From: Opitutia bacterium UBA7876
GTDB lineage: Bacteria > Verrucomicrobiota > Verrucomicrobiia > Opitutales > Seribacteraceae
Reading direction: 5' to 3'
DNA: 64,000 bases
Assembly: GCA_002500665.1 (NCBI GenBank)
Contig: DLRY01000052.1
Location: 60,922 to 124,921 of the forward strand
A program made the position numbers and the translations under genes. The notes beneath the pieces were generated by a model, which was not told where the DNA came from, made no database searches, and was given only the letters and a program-made list of their open reading frames with translations. This document shows positions 1 to 10,900 of this stretch, one piece after another; the stretch's first letter is position 1; every line of letters starts with the position of its first letter.

Positions 1-3000
1 GGGTATGAAATTGTTGAAGTCCGTTTCCAGGTTAATGAATGAATCATGCCACTCTCCCATGCAGATCTGGTGAGCCCCGATAATGCTCATCTTCTGCTGG
101 AAGGAGGCAACCTCGCTCAATTCGTTGACCCAAGTCTCAAGTACGTCCTGTCCTCCCGAGTTGATGGTATGGAGCAAGGCCTCGACCTGACGGGTACTCA
201 TGTTGGATTCGCTCAAGTCCGAGAAAATGGAGAGGGCAGTTGATTTCTCGTTCAACCATGGGGTCGGGGGTGATATGCGTACCACGAGAGGCGTGGAGGA
301 AAATACCGGCGTAAAGCCTCCAACGGGGGTCATATCTCCAAGTACGACGATCTCCACAGTGCCGTCAGGTTTGGCGTACCTGGCAAAATCAACGTCCCAG
401 TCGAACTGGTACTCGATCGAGGTAATCTGTCCACTGGCCGTGGTAATAGGCACCCCGGTTACGTTGGCCCCCAAGAGGAATCCGTTTCCATAGAAACCTA
501 CCGTCTGGACGAGGGCCAAAGCGTCGCTGTCACCCTGTATGCTGGCCTCCAGGGTGACCCTTTGCTTATCGAAGACCTCGTTGTCGCTCAACCCCGTGAT
601 GGTATTAATGGGTGAAAGGGTCAAGGTTGGTAGAACCGAACTTCCCTGAATCTGGCCGGATCGGCTGGTGATGAAGGTTGAACCATTAAGGTCCTTGGCC
701 AAGGCGCTGAGCGACCAACTGGAAAGCGAAGTGTTGCCCTCGTAGGCAGGAGGCGAGAATGCCGTACTGAAGGGTGGGTCGGTATGGGTGCCCAGCAATT
801 TGTCATTGAGGTAAAAGGCAACGCTCCCGACATGTGCCTTCTTACCGTTGGATCCGGTAAATTCGACCGAGGCGAGGAGGCTCGACCCCTGTGTGGTCTG
901 ACCGGCGACGCCGGCCGGCCTGATCGTCAAGCCTCCCAGAGCCGTGTTGATCGAGGGTGCGATTACTTCCACCTGAACGGGAGAAGAAAAGATTTCCTCA
1001 TTGATGTTGTTGATGACGGAAGCAACGATCTCATGCGTGCCTAGCCGGCTTGGGGTCCAGTCAAAGAAGGTCTTGTGGTTTCTGGTGCCTTGCACGGTAA
1101 TGTTGTTGGCGCCAACCTGAACTCCGTCGACGTAAAGACGGAGGCTGCCCAGCGAACCCTTTTTGGCCGAAGCCTCCACCATGACGGGAAAGGGTCGGCT
1201 CAAGTAGATGGAACTTTCGGTAACCGCCAAGAGATTGGTGGAAATGGAGATAACGTAATCGCTGTTGTTCTCGGGAAGCTTGGTAGATTTCAAGTCGACC
1301 GAGTAGACGCTTCTGCTGGGCGTAGTGTCTTGGGGGTTCTGGTTCGAACTTCCGAAAATAAGCCCCCCCTGTCCTCCGGCGTCCGAGCTGAAGAAAACGT
1401 AACGCCCATCCCCACTGATGGAAGGATACCTATGCGAGGGCAAGGCCGTGGAGGCAAGGTAGTTGGTAGGATAACCAAACTTGGAAAGGCTGACTCGCGA
1501 GTTACGCCTCGTAATCTGATTGAAGTAATAGATATCGTCCGTAAGAAGGTCCTCTTGAAAGCCAAGGAGGGGCCGTGCGCCGTTCGTCGTTGCGGACGAA
1601 ACCAAGGGCTGGACCTCCGAAAAACCATAGATGATCGGGGCGGGGGAAAGGAAAGGCGTGGCACGAGTAAAGCCGCTTCCACCGACAAGCATATTCGATT
1701 TGTAGGAAACCAGTAGGGCGGAAGGGTTGTCCGTCCGGGCAGTGCCGTTAAGGGCCCGGATCGTAAAACCGTTGCCTGCGGTTACGTTGTTCTCGAAGAG
1801 AGGACCGCCATAAAGATTGGTGGGGTTGGACCAGAAACTCCGGATGGTCGAGATAATGGTATCCCTGAGGCCCGTATCGGTCTGGGCGATGGTTCCGGCC
1901 GGATCGATGAAGTCCGCACCCAAAACGAAGGGTCCCGAAGGGGTGGACGCAAAGCCGAGGGTCAGGGTCCTGTTGAGGTCGCCGATAATCAGAGTCGAGC
2001 CGACAAGGGAAGTGCGGTTATTGATGGCAATATCGATTTGCTGCTCAAGATAAACTTCGCCGTTCGATCCGGTAAAGAGACGATCCGGGTTGAGCCGGGC
2101 ATCGGGCCTGCCGTCGCCATCCAGGTCGTCCCCGTCTCCGTCGATGATGATTTCGGCTGGCTCAAGGGACTGGTTGAGGCTGGAGGGATAACCCGTGCCC
2201 GAGTCGACCATCTCTATGCGCTGGATGGTAGAACCGCCGCCCCAAATACGGAAGGATGCGCCGGTACCCGAAGGGTCGTTCTGGATGGTCACGACGGTTT
2301 GGTTAAGGTCATAATTGGTACCAGGATTGTCGAGGATCACGTCGACGACCTGACCCCCCACGACTCTGTACCTGGCAACGGCCCCGCTTCCATGGCCGGA
2401 AAGGTCGTCGATCGACAGGGTATTGTTATCGCGAAGATACCCAGTTCCTCCGCTTGTAATCTCGATCTGGCGAATGCCTCCTTCGAGAACGGCTCGGGCT
2501 CGGGCCACACGAAAGGAATTGTTGGCAAAGACCTTGGTGTTGCTTGAGCTGGCGTTGAGTTCAAGCAGGTTGGGAGCCCTCGAGGAATAAGCGACTGCCG
2601 AACCGTCACGGCTAATGCTGGGTTCACGACTACCAAGCTTGCCACCCGTCTCGCTTCCGGGATCACCATCCAGAGGGGGTGATTCACTGATCCGCTCGGA
2701 ACCGCTCCCCGCCTTGACCGCAGAAACGGCAATCCTGAAAACGTCTCCATCGGGATTGACCAAGAGCGGCACCGCACTGACGTTGCGATCCGGAGGGCTG
2801 GAGCCGGGAGGAGTAAGGACGGTCAAGGTCGGGTTGACATAGTTTCTGCCCGGATTATCGATTGAGAAGGCAAGGATTTCACCGTATGGATTGAGGCTGG
2901 AAACGATAATGGACGCCCCCGACCCATTGATGTCGGTAAGTTGAACGGTGGAGCCCGCGGCATAGCCTACTCCGGCATCCTCGATATGGACGTAGGCAAC

Positions 3001-4962
3001 TCCCTTTCCTTTCACCATGTTTCTGGCCGAGGAAACGAAGGAGATGACCTCGCCGTTGGAGCTAAGAACTGGTTCTCTCGTCGCGCCATTGACTGGAAGC
3101 GATCCGTCCTCGGCCCTCCCTGCAAAATAGAATTGGCCGTTTTCCCACAGAACCACGTCGGAGTTCTTGTTGGTGTCGGCCTCGCTCACAACCAAGTTGT
3201 CGGCGTAAGTGGTGAAGACAATGCGTTGGCCATCCCCGCTGATGGAAGCGTCTATACTGGCAGCGTTACCATTGGTCACCGCGGTAACGACCCCGGTTCC
3301 CGCTCCCGCCGCCGTTCCGTTGCTTTCAGTCCAGAGAAAGATCTGCTTGCCCGAAGTTGCGGCCTGACCGGAGATCAAGTTCGTCGCGTGGGATTCGAAG
3401 GCCACCTTGGTCCCATCGTCGCTGACGGCGGGATAGAAGCTTCCGCCATTGCCCTCCTCACCCGTCTGTCCAAGGCTCAGCCTGGTCAGCCGGCCGTTGA
3501 AGACCTCGTACCTGAAGACGTCGACATGGCCGTTTGTGTCGCCCGGAACAAGGTTGGTGGCATGTGAATGAAAAACTATGAACTTCCCGTTTGAGGAGAT
3601 GACGGGAGCGAAGCTCGAGCCGTCGGGCGCACCTTGTCCGATGGGTGTGGTAATGACCGTGCTTTGCCCGTTGGTCTTGTTGATCATTTGAATCTGCGTA
3701 AGGCCGTTGGCCAGGGTTTCGTGAGCCATTATCTTACCGTCCAGACTGGAGCTGGGACGAGCGTGATGATGCGCTCCAGCCGGACTATCCATCTCGATGG
3801 ATAGAACGTTTTCCGAACGTATGGAAAGGCCCGGGCTCGTGCGGTTGGTGAGCGGCACCCCGTTTAGGTCCGAGATGACGTAGAAGTCGCCCTCAAAATT
3901 ATCGGGGAGCATCTGCACCCAGTCCAAGGTAATGGTCTCATTCGTTTCCAAACCCAAACCGATGGAGGAACCGCCCAAATCCACTTCCCTTAGAAGGAAA
4001 TCGTCGTTGGAGACAGTCTGGTCGTTGGAGAGGAAAACTCGGAAGTCAAATGCATCGCCAGCCTGTACCGCACCCGTGCCGACATTGATAAAGCTCACCG
4101 TACAACGAACCGAATCCCTCCCCTGAAAGGCCCCTTCACGATCTCCGTTGATAAGAAAATCGGTGGACGTCTGAAGGTCGGCGGCGCCAACATTGACGTT
4201 GAGGTTAAGAATCAGTTGGTTGTTGTTGACGTGGTCCTGCTCCCAGATCACCCGGGGCGTGATGCCATTGACGGAGAAGGTGATTGGTGTGGCGCCGTTG
4301 GCGGCGGGATCGATGCGGAAGGCCGGAATCGTGAAGGGGACCCCGGGATCGTTCCCCAAGATGGGAGGCGTTAAAGTGGTAGAGCCGGAAAAGCCATCCG
4401 CTCCCGTCGCCGTCACCACGATTGGGATGCCGGGCTCCGTCGGGGCGGTGCTTACGTTTGCGACAGTGCCGGTCAGGTCGATGAACTGGCCCGGTCTAGG
4501 CGTCGAGGCCATATTGGACAAAACCTGCAAATCCGGAAGAATCAGGCTAAAGGGGAATGTCTGGATGCCGGATGAACTCACTGCTGACCCAGGTGCTGAT
4601 GCCTCGACTTCGAGGCTCCAGTTTGCTCCCGCCGCCCAGAATTCGCCCTCGCGCCAAGGTATGTCGTATACAACTGCAATGTTCCAAGCTGCGCCTACGT
4701 TAAGGCCGCCGTTTTGAATTTCCGTTCCTCGATCGCCGTTCTGGGCCAAGCTCCCGTCGGGCCTAAGTACCCTTATCTTGGCATTAATGGGACTGCCGTT
4801 AGGGATGTTGGTTGGTGTCGTGATCGCAATATTGAGACTGATGGGAGCCCCCAACTGAGCTTGTAGGTTGGCCGGCCCCGTAACCTGCAGGGCTTGCCCG
4901 AGGGCAGTCCCGGCTGCGAGGAGTCCGAGAAACAGGCTTGTTTTGCGTAGTAGGTGAGTCAT
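1..4962 (-). CDS. Large exported beta-propeller/Ig-like protein, C-terminus beyond the left edge
   Basis: The frame is open from an ATG at 4962 to base 1 without a stop, giving about 1654 residues; the C-terminus is missing. Residues 1-23 form a clear signal peptide (basic start, leucine-rich core, AAGTALGQA cleavage region). At about 455, 512, 572, 632, 782 and 1178 there are blade-like repeats of the form P-x-[IV]-S-x-[DN]-G-x-x-[IV]-x-F-x-S-x-A-x-N-L, typical of PD40/TolB-like beta-propellers. Three or four G-x-G-Y repeats lie at about 660-920, and Ig-like beta domains follow from about 1230 to 1560. N-x-S/T motifs are frequent. It starts 15 bases after the stop of the 3974-residue gene and is probably co-transcribed with it. 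I infer a surface or secreted structural or binding protein. No catalytic motif was seen. Confidence 0.8.
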   Translation of the reverse strand, partial: MTHLLRKTSLFLGLLAAGTALGQALQVTGPANLQAQLGAPISLNIAITTPTNIPNGSPINAKIRVLRPDGSLAQNGDRGTEIQNGGLNVGAAWNIAVVYDIPWREGEFWAAGANWSLEVEASAPGSAVSSSGIQTFPFSLILPDLQVLSNMASTPRPGQFIDLTGTVANVSTAPTEPGIPIVVTATGADGFSGSTTLTPPILGNDPGVPFTIPAFRIDPAANGATPITFSVNGITPRVIWEQDHVNNNQLILNLNVNVGAADLQTSTDFLINGDREGAFQGRDSVRCTVSFINVGTGAVQAGDAFDFRVFLSNDQTVSNDDFLLREVDLGGSSIGLGLETNETITLDWVQMLPDNFEGDFYVISDLNGVPLTNRTSPGLSIRSENVLSIEMDSPAGAHHHARPSSSLDGKIMAHETLANGLTQIQMINKTNGQSTVITTPIGQGAPDGSSFAPVISSNGKFIVFHSHATNLVPGDTNGHVDVFRYEVFNGRLTRLSLGQTGEEGNGGSFYPAVSDDGTKVAFESHATNLISGQAATSGKQIFLWTESNGTAAGAGTGVVTAVTNGNAASIDASISGDGQRIVFTTYADNLVVSEADTNKNSDVVLWENGQFYFAGRAEDGSLPVNGATREPVLSSNGEVISFVSSARNMVKGKGVAYVHIEDAGVGYAAGSTVQLTDINGSGASIIVSSLNPYGEILAFSIDNPGRNYVNPTLTVLTPPGSSPPDRNVSAVPLLVNPDGDVFRIAVSAVKAGSGSERISESPPLDGDPGSETGGKLGSREPSISRDGSAVAYSSRAPNLLELNASSSNTKVFANNSFRVARARAVLEGGIRQIEITSGGTGYLRDNNTLSIDDLSGHGSGAVARYRVVGGQVVDVILDNPGTNYDLNQTVVTIQNDPSGTGASFRIWGGGSTIQRIEMVDSGTGYPSSLNQSLEPAEIIIDGDGDDLDGDGRPDARLNPDRLFTGSNGEVYLEQQIDIAINNRTSLVGSTLIIGDLNRTLTLGFASTPSGPFVLGADFIDPAGTIAQTDTGLRDTIISTIRSFWSNPTNLYGGPLFENNVTAGNGFTIRALNGTARTDNPSALLVSYKSNMLVGGSGFTRATPFLSPAPIIYGFSEVQPLVSSATTNGARPLLGFQEDLLTDDIYYFNQITRRNSRVSLSKFGYPTNYLASTALPSHRYPSISGDGRYVFFSSDAGGQGGLIFGSSNQNPQDTTPSRSVYSVDLKSTKLPENNSDYVISISTNLLAVTESSIYLSRPFPVMVEASAKKGSLGSLRLYVDGVQVGANNITVQGTRNHKTFFDWTPSRLGTHEIVASVINNINEEIFSSPVQVEVIAPSINTALGGLTIRPAGVAGQTTQGSSLLASVEFTGSNGKKAHVGSVAFYLNDKLLGTHTDPPFSTAFSPPAYEGNTSLSSWSLSALAKDLNGSTFITSRSGQIQGSSVLPTLTLSPINTITGLSDNEVFDKQRVTLEASIQGDSDALALVQTVGFYGNGFLLGANVTGVPITTASGQITSIEYQFDWDVDFARYAKPDGTVEIVVLGDMTPVGGFTPVFSSTPLVVRISPPTPWLNEKSTALSIFSDLSESNMSTRQVEALLHTINSGGQDVLETWVNELSEVASFQQKMSIIGAHQICMGEWHDSFINLETDFNNFIP

Positions 4963-4977
4963 GCGTGACGCAAGGCT

Positions 4978-7900
4978 TTATGGCCCTGTCCAGGATTTAG
5001 AGGTATAATCGTAGTAAAGGCGAGAGTTTCCATCCAGGTTCCAGTAGCTCCAACCCTTGTCGCTCCGGTAGAAGTGGGGGAAGACGTCCGACTTGGTCCA
5101 CCACCATGCATTCAGCCCGGAGTCCCAGAACCAGTACCCATTGGAATTGTCCGGGCTGACGAAAAGCCAACCCAAGGTCGGGCGATAAACCCAAGACGAG
5201 CCGGCCGAATAAAACCCGCCCATCCAAGATGAATCGGCCCAACCGGACTTTCCGGTGATTGGTGAGGAGGTCAGGCTTAGAAGGTTGTCTACCTGGAGGC
5301 TTCCTTGAACGGCGGAACTCATGCCCTTGCCGTCGGAAAGGGTGACCGTGACCTCAAGGGTCGTCGCGGCATAGGGCGTAAGGTCATCCGGGTCGGTGAT
5401 GGAAAGGGCTCCTGATGAGGAGACGGAGAAGGGCAAGGTGCCGTCTCCATCCAAGTCAAAGTTGCGTGAGGTGATGGAATAAGATATGGAATCGCCGTCC
5501 GCATCGGTCCCCGTTATGATGGAAAGTTGCTTGCCTGCGTTCCAGTCGCCCGATCGAATTGCAGCAGTGAAAGAGGGTGCGGCGGGAGGAAATACGTTGA
5601 TGGAAGAGATGGACGAGGTCAGGTTTTCAAGGCTCTGTTGGCTTACGTTGAGTGAAGTGATGGAGTTCCCGAAAGAAGTCAGGCCGCCGTATCCGTTGAT
5701 TACTTCGCTGGTTATGGCATGCTGGTTCTTGGCCAAGTTGACGGCAACGGTCCCGGCGGCTAGCCCGCTGGTTGCCGTTTGCACGAGGAGATTGTCCGAG
5801 GTACGCATCAACTGGATAGCCTCCGTAACACCAGTGGCGGATATCCCAGGCTGGATGGTCTGGAGGGAGGAAACGAGTGCCTGTTGGACGAGGACGTCGC
5901 TAGACAGGGGATTGGCTTGACCTTGTGTCCATGCCCCAATGTCTTCCGCCAATTCGTCTATCAGGAAAGAGCCTGCCTGTCCCGCCGCAGTAAAGGCGAT
6001 TCCGCGGTACTCGGCGAAGGCATCGGCTTGCTTCATTAAGTTTGCCAGACGAGCCGTTTCAAGCAAGACCTTGGCTGAATCGGCATCACCCGCGGAAGCC
6101 GCCGAGATGGGGTCGTAAGAGGTTGGGTCGATTGTAGCGGGCAAACCCAATGCCTGGATTACCTTGGTCTTGGCGTCCTCCTTGCTTGTACCCACGACTT
6201 TGTCCATTAGCGCAGTGACAAGGGTCGACAACGGACTAATTACGGTTGAATTTGCGTCGCTGGTATAGGTACCCGTAAACGGGCTGTTGGTCGAGACGTC
6301 GAAGCCCCCGGAGACGACGATTCTTCCCTCGTTTGAGTCGATCTTTCCATTTCCGTTGAGGTCGAAGGTCTGAAGTTCGGGCGTTGTCATGGAGAGAACG
6401 AACTGACCGGAGCCGTCCGTCACGACTGGCGAGGAAAGGTCATGCACTCCATCGAGGACTCCATTCTTGTAGGCATCGAAGATGACGGTCGAGCCAACGA
6501 GGTACCCGTCGATAGCCTTACCCTTGATGGCATAGGCATAATCTTCCACCACAACCTGAAGAACGAGGGAGGCGGGATTGCCGGCGGCATCGGTCACGGA
6601 ATAGGTAATGTCGTAGGTTCCGGTTTTGTTAACGTCCACGGAAGCATCGCCCGATACTGCAACCGATCCGGTAAGGGTTCCGTCGGTTTCGTCGTAGGCG
6701 CCGTAGGTCGGCAAGGAAAGGGTGGTTCCCTTCAGTACGTAGAGGGGGCTTGAGGCAGACAGGGTGATGGTCGGGGGAATCAAGTCGAGAGCTGCAACGA
6801 TCAGGTATTGGGTCTTGCTGAAATCCCGGTTGAGGGAATCGTTGACCGAGTAGACGACGTGATAAATGCCCGAGGGCGCGGAAGAGGAAACCACCCATTC
6901 TCCATTGGAATAACTTGCGACTTGGGAGTAGTTCCCCTCCATCGATACCGCTATCTCGGTAAGCGTCCCGCTTCCATCGAGGGCGGACTCCTTGACGATC
7001 GCCCCGAGCAAGACTTTGCTCCCGGCGTAGACGCTTATGGTGTCCTGACCCAGCAGAGTAAAGACGGGGGCGGGCGGAGAAAGGTCGTAGGCAAGCGGGT
7101 TAAGGCCCGCGACGTCTACTTCCAAGCTATCGATAAACCCGTCTCCATCAGTATCCCTTGCGTTTGGGTTGGTCAAGGTGGCATCCACCTCGACCTTGTC
7201 CGCCAGCAAGTCGCCATCCGTATCGGAGAGAAAGGGGCTGGTTCCATATCTCCACTCCTGCTCGTTGGTAAGCCCATCTCCATCAAAGCCCTTTGCGGTA
7301 TCGTCGCTAGTCCAATCCACGGCGCTTTCCAAAACGGTGTCAAAATGCTTGTCCATCCAGCTTTCCTTCGAGGTTAGGGGAACACGGGCAAAGGCCATGA
7401 TCTTGACGCTGGCGTTGGTCTCCACCCCGTTGATCAAGGCTGAGGAGCGGAGCGTCATGTTGCCGTCCCTCAGGGTGGAGCGGAGGGTCAACGACACTTG
7501 GTTTCCGGACGTAACGTCCAGGGTTGCGATCTTGGAGTCGTTTCCGTCGCTGGCACTAAAATCAAAAGCGAGCGACCAGTTGGCGGTGATGGGGGTAACG
7601 GCGGTCCCATTCTGGTCGTAGGCTCTGACCGTAAAGACGGTGGTGGCATTCGGGTCGCCCTGTGAGGCTATGGGCGCCTCGAGGAAATTATGCTCCCCTC
7701 CGGCACTGGGAGCTATGATAAGCTGCCTCTGTCCGGAATCCCTCATGCTTCCTCCCCAGAAGGACTGGTTGACGTCCTCGAAACGGAAGTCATCGGTAAA
7801 ATCGATCCCGCTGACGTTGATGGGGAAGGCGAAGCTCAGGGTAAAGCGGTCGTCGGGATTGAACACGGAACTGTTGGCGTCGTCCACGATCGTCAGGTCA

Positions 7901-10900
7901 AGGCTTCCGTCGACCGAGACGTTGTAGTCGACCTTGGGCGCGCCCCGGCCGGTGTTGGAGGGATGAGGCTGGAAAGAAAAGTGCACCGCCTGACCGGACG
8001 TAAAACCTCCCCCAATGCCTTCCAGAACCTTACTCAAGTCGGGTGGGTTGTCCCTGCTGGCGCTCCGACCGCTCAAGCGACTGGCGGCGCTCCAGATCAA
8101 CCTGCTTCTGCCTGGGCCGCGTCGATCGGTCTCGAGCTCGAGCGACGAAAAGCCGGGGACGTATACGGTTCGCGAAACGAGCGAAATGTTGGCATCGGGG
8201 CGGAAGGTCATCTCCTGGTACCTCTCGTCTTCCATCAGGACGGCAACGTTGTAGAACCCAGATTCCAGGTTCGAGAATGCGTAGAAGCCATTGCCGTCGG
8301 TATAGGCAACGTTGCCCCACTGTTCGTCACCTCCCCAGTTCGCATAGGGCATACCTTCGCCTACGAGAATTTCACCGCCCATGGCGGTCCTATTGGAGTC
8401 ACCCAGACCGTAGTAGAGCTTGTTGGGCAGGCGATCGTCCACCACTAGGTCGAAATAGGAGCGTTGGGAAATGGGGTCGTAGTCCACTACCCCGTTGAGG
8501 CGTACCTGGGAAGTTTTGTTCTCGTCGAGGAAAAAGGAGTATTGCACACGGGTACCGTTCTCGTCGTAGACTTCGTTGAAAATCGTGGCTTCCGGCTCCG
8601 CGAGAAAGGTGCTCCTGGAGACGGTCCTTTTGTTGCCGTCCTCGGCGGTGAAATTGCTCCATGTATGGGTACCGTTGTGGTCGAGTTGCATGGCGCTAAG
8701 CGTATTGGTTAGGCGGGCCATGGCCGCCGCCGGCATGCCATCCGTAAAGCCGGATTGACTCATGTCGAAATCAATCGCCACCGTCGCCTGGGTTCCTTGG
8801 CTGAAAAGACCGCCGTCGATCACCTCGACGTCGATCACCCTGTCGCCCCAAGAATCAAAAGGAAGAACCGTGCCGTAGGTCTCGGAACTCTGTGGCAGGA
8901 GCAGTTTGTCTCCACCCGGTTCGCCATCCGCATCTACGTAGGCGATTTCCGCATGCACAACGAAGCTGATGAGCTCGCGTGGACCATATGTGGCGTCGAA
9001 GTTGGCGTCTTTCGTCCATGGCCTCTCAGTGAAGCCCTGACCGGCCCCGTGCGGGCGATCGAGCTTGTCGATTTCCAAATTCTTGATTCTGGGATCATCA
9101 AAAAAGACGTCGATGAGGTAGCCTTTCTCGTCGAAAACCGGTACAGGGTCCACCTCTCCACCCGTACCCTTGAACTCGAGGTGCGGGGCGACGTAGCGGG
9201 AACCGTGCTGATCGATCACGATCTCACGTATCTTTCCGTCTTGGACGAGGGCCGAGCAGGTGGTGTCGTAAGCAAGCCAATCCGTCCTTGGGAAACGATA
9301 GGCATCGTTAATAAGGACGAATTCGGCCGCAATACCCCCACAGGAACGGACCCGAAAGCCAAGATCCCGGTGGTGGACTTGGGCACTCAGGCCGTGATGG
9401 TTCTTACAGGCAGCGGAATGGCCATCCCACCAGTTCGCATTTTGGCCGGCATTCACCTGCTTGGGTCCGGGAGGCGTCTCGCCAGGACAGGCTTGCGGGG
9501 GAGCATCACCCTCATGGACGTGACCACATGCCGCCAAGGTACCATTGACGTCCTCCCGCATGTGCGTGCATTGCCAGAGCCTTTTGGTGTTGGTAAAATA
9601 GGGATCGAGCTTTGGGGCCGAACCCCGCACGAAGACTACTGGGTCGATGTACCCGCTGCCACTCTTGGTAACAATGATCTTGGTTATGTTTCCGTCCTTG
9701 ATTTTGGCAACCGCTTCCGCCTGGTCGCCTTCCGGCACGTTTACTCTGCCCCGATCGTAAATCTCGACCCAAGGGGCGATATATTGAGGGTCCGCATCGC
9801 TCTGGGTGATAACGGGTTTGTTCAGGGCGCCCCCGAGACGCAGGCTGATAGTTGCGTTGACTTCATCCGGGGCCAAGGCGCGATTGTAGCTCAACTTGGC
9901 GACTGGCGTATTATTCGCATCCAAGTTATGATACCCGCGGCCCGGCTCGACGGGGAAAACCGCATCGATGGTTCCCGTAAAAATATTCATGAATGCAATG
10001 GCCGAGGCCCCCACTCCGCCTCCGCCGGTAATGGATACGATGGGTTGCAGAAAGTAGCCCGCGCCACCATCGGTCACCCGATAGGAGGTAATGCCTCCAT
10101 CCGCATCGGTCCCGTTGATCTCGACCACTGCAGGACGCCAAACGGAACTGGGATCGGAATCGAAAAAGCGACCGCCGAGGATGTTGACCTTGGCGGGGAT
10201 GGAGTAACGGAAGCCTGGCTCCGTAACCACCACATCCGAAAGGGTGGAGTTAAAATCCAAGTCGGAAACGGCTACGTGCCCGTTGCTCATGTCGGCCCCC
10301 CAAGATCCGGTGTTTCCCCAGTCCGCGAAGACGGTTGGGGATTTGACCCAGCCTGCTCCAGCTGTCGTCATTGTGATACCGTTGACGTCATAGAGATTTT
10401 CGCTGTTTACCGAGGAAAAGGTGTTTCGGCGTACCAGACTGCCCTTGACGAAGGGATTATCGCTGAAGGTAGGCGGTGTCTCGCCTTTGCCTTCGCCGAT
10501 AAAATAGAGGGCGGACGGATTCTCCGCATAGGAGCCCTCGCCGGGCTGCTTAAGAACGAGGGCCTGCAAGGAGCCGGACCGGACTGTTGCCTCGAATGCG
10601 GGCGGACGGTAACCCTCTCCAAAGATACGAACGGCGCCGACGTCGAACCCCCGGTTGCCATTGCTGAGGTCATAGCCACGCCCGCCGTTGGCAATTTCAA
10701 CAGAGGCATTCGGATCGAGGAAGAACAGGGGGTAGCCAGTGGCGTTGTAGTCATCCGGCCAGGTCGGGCTGCCCGCGACAACAATGTCGGGTGGAGCCGA
10801 GTATCCGAACACTCCTCCCGCTACTTGGGCATCGTAAAGGGTATTCGGGGGAGCCGTAACCCTGACGTACTCGACGTACCTGCGGGACACATTGCGGTCG

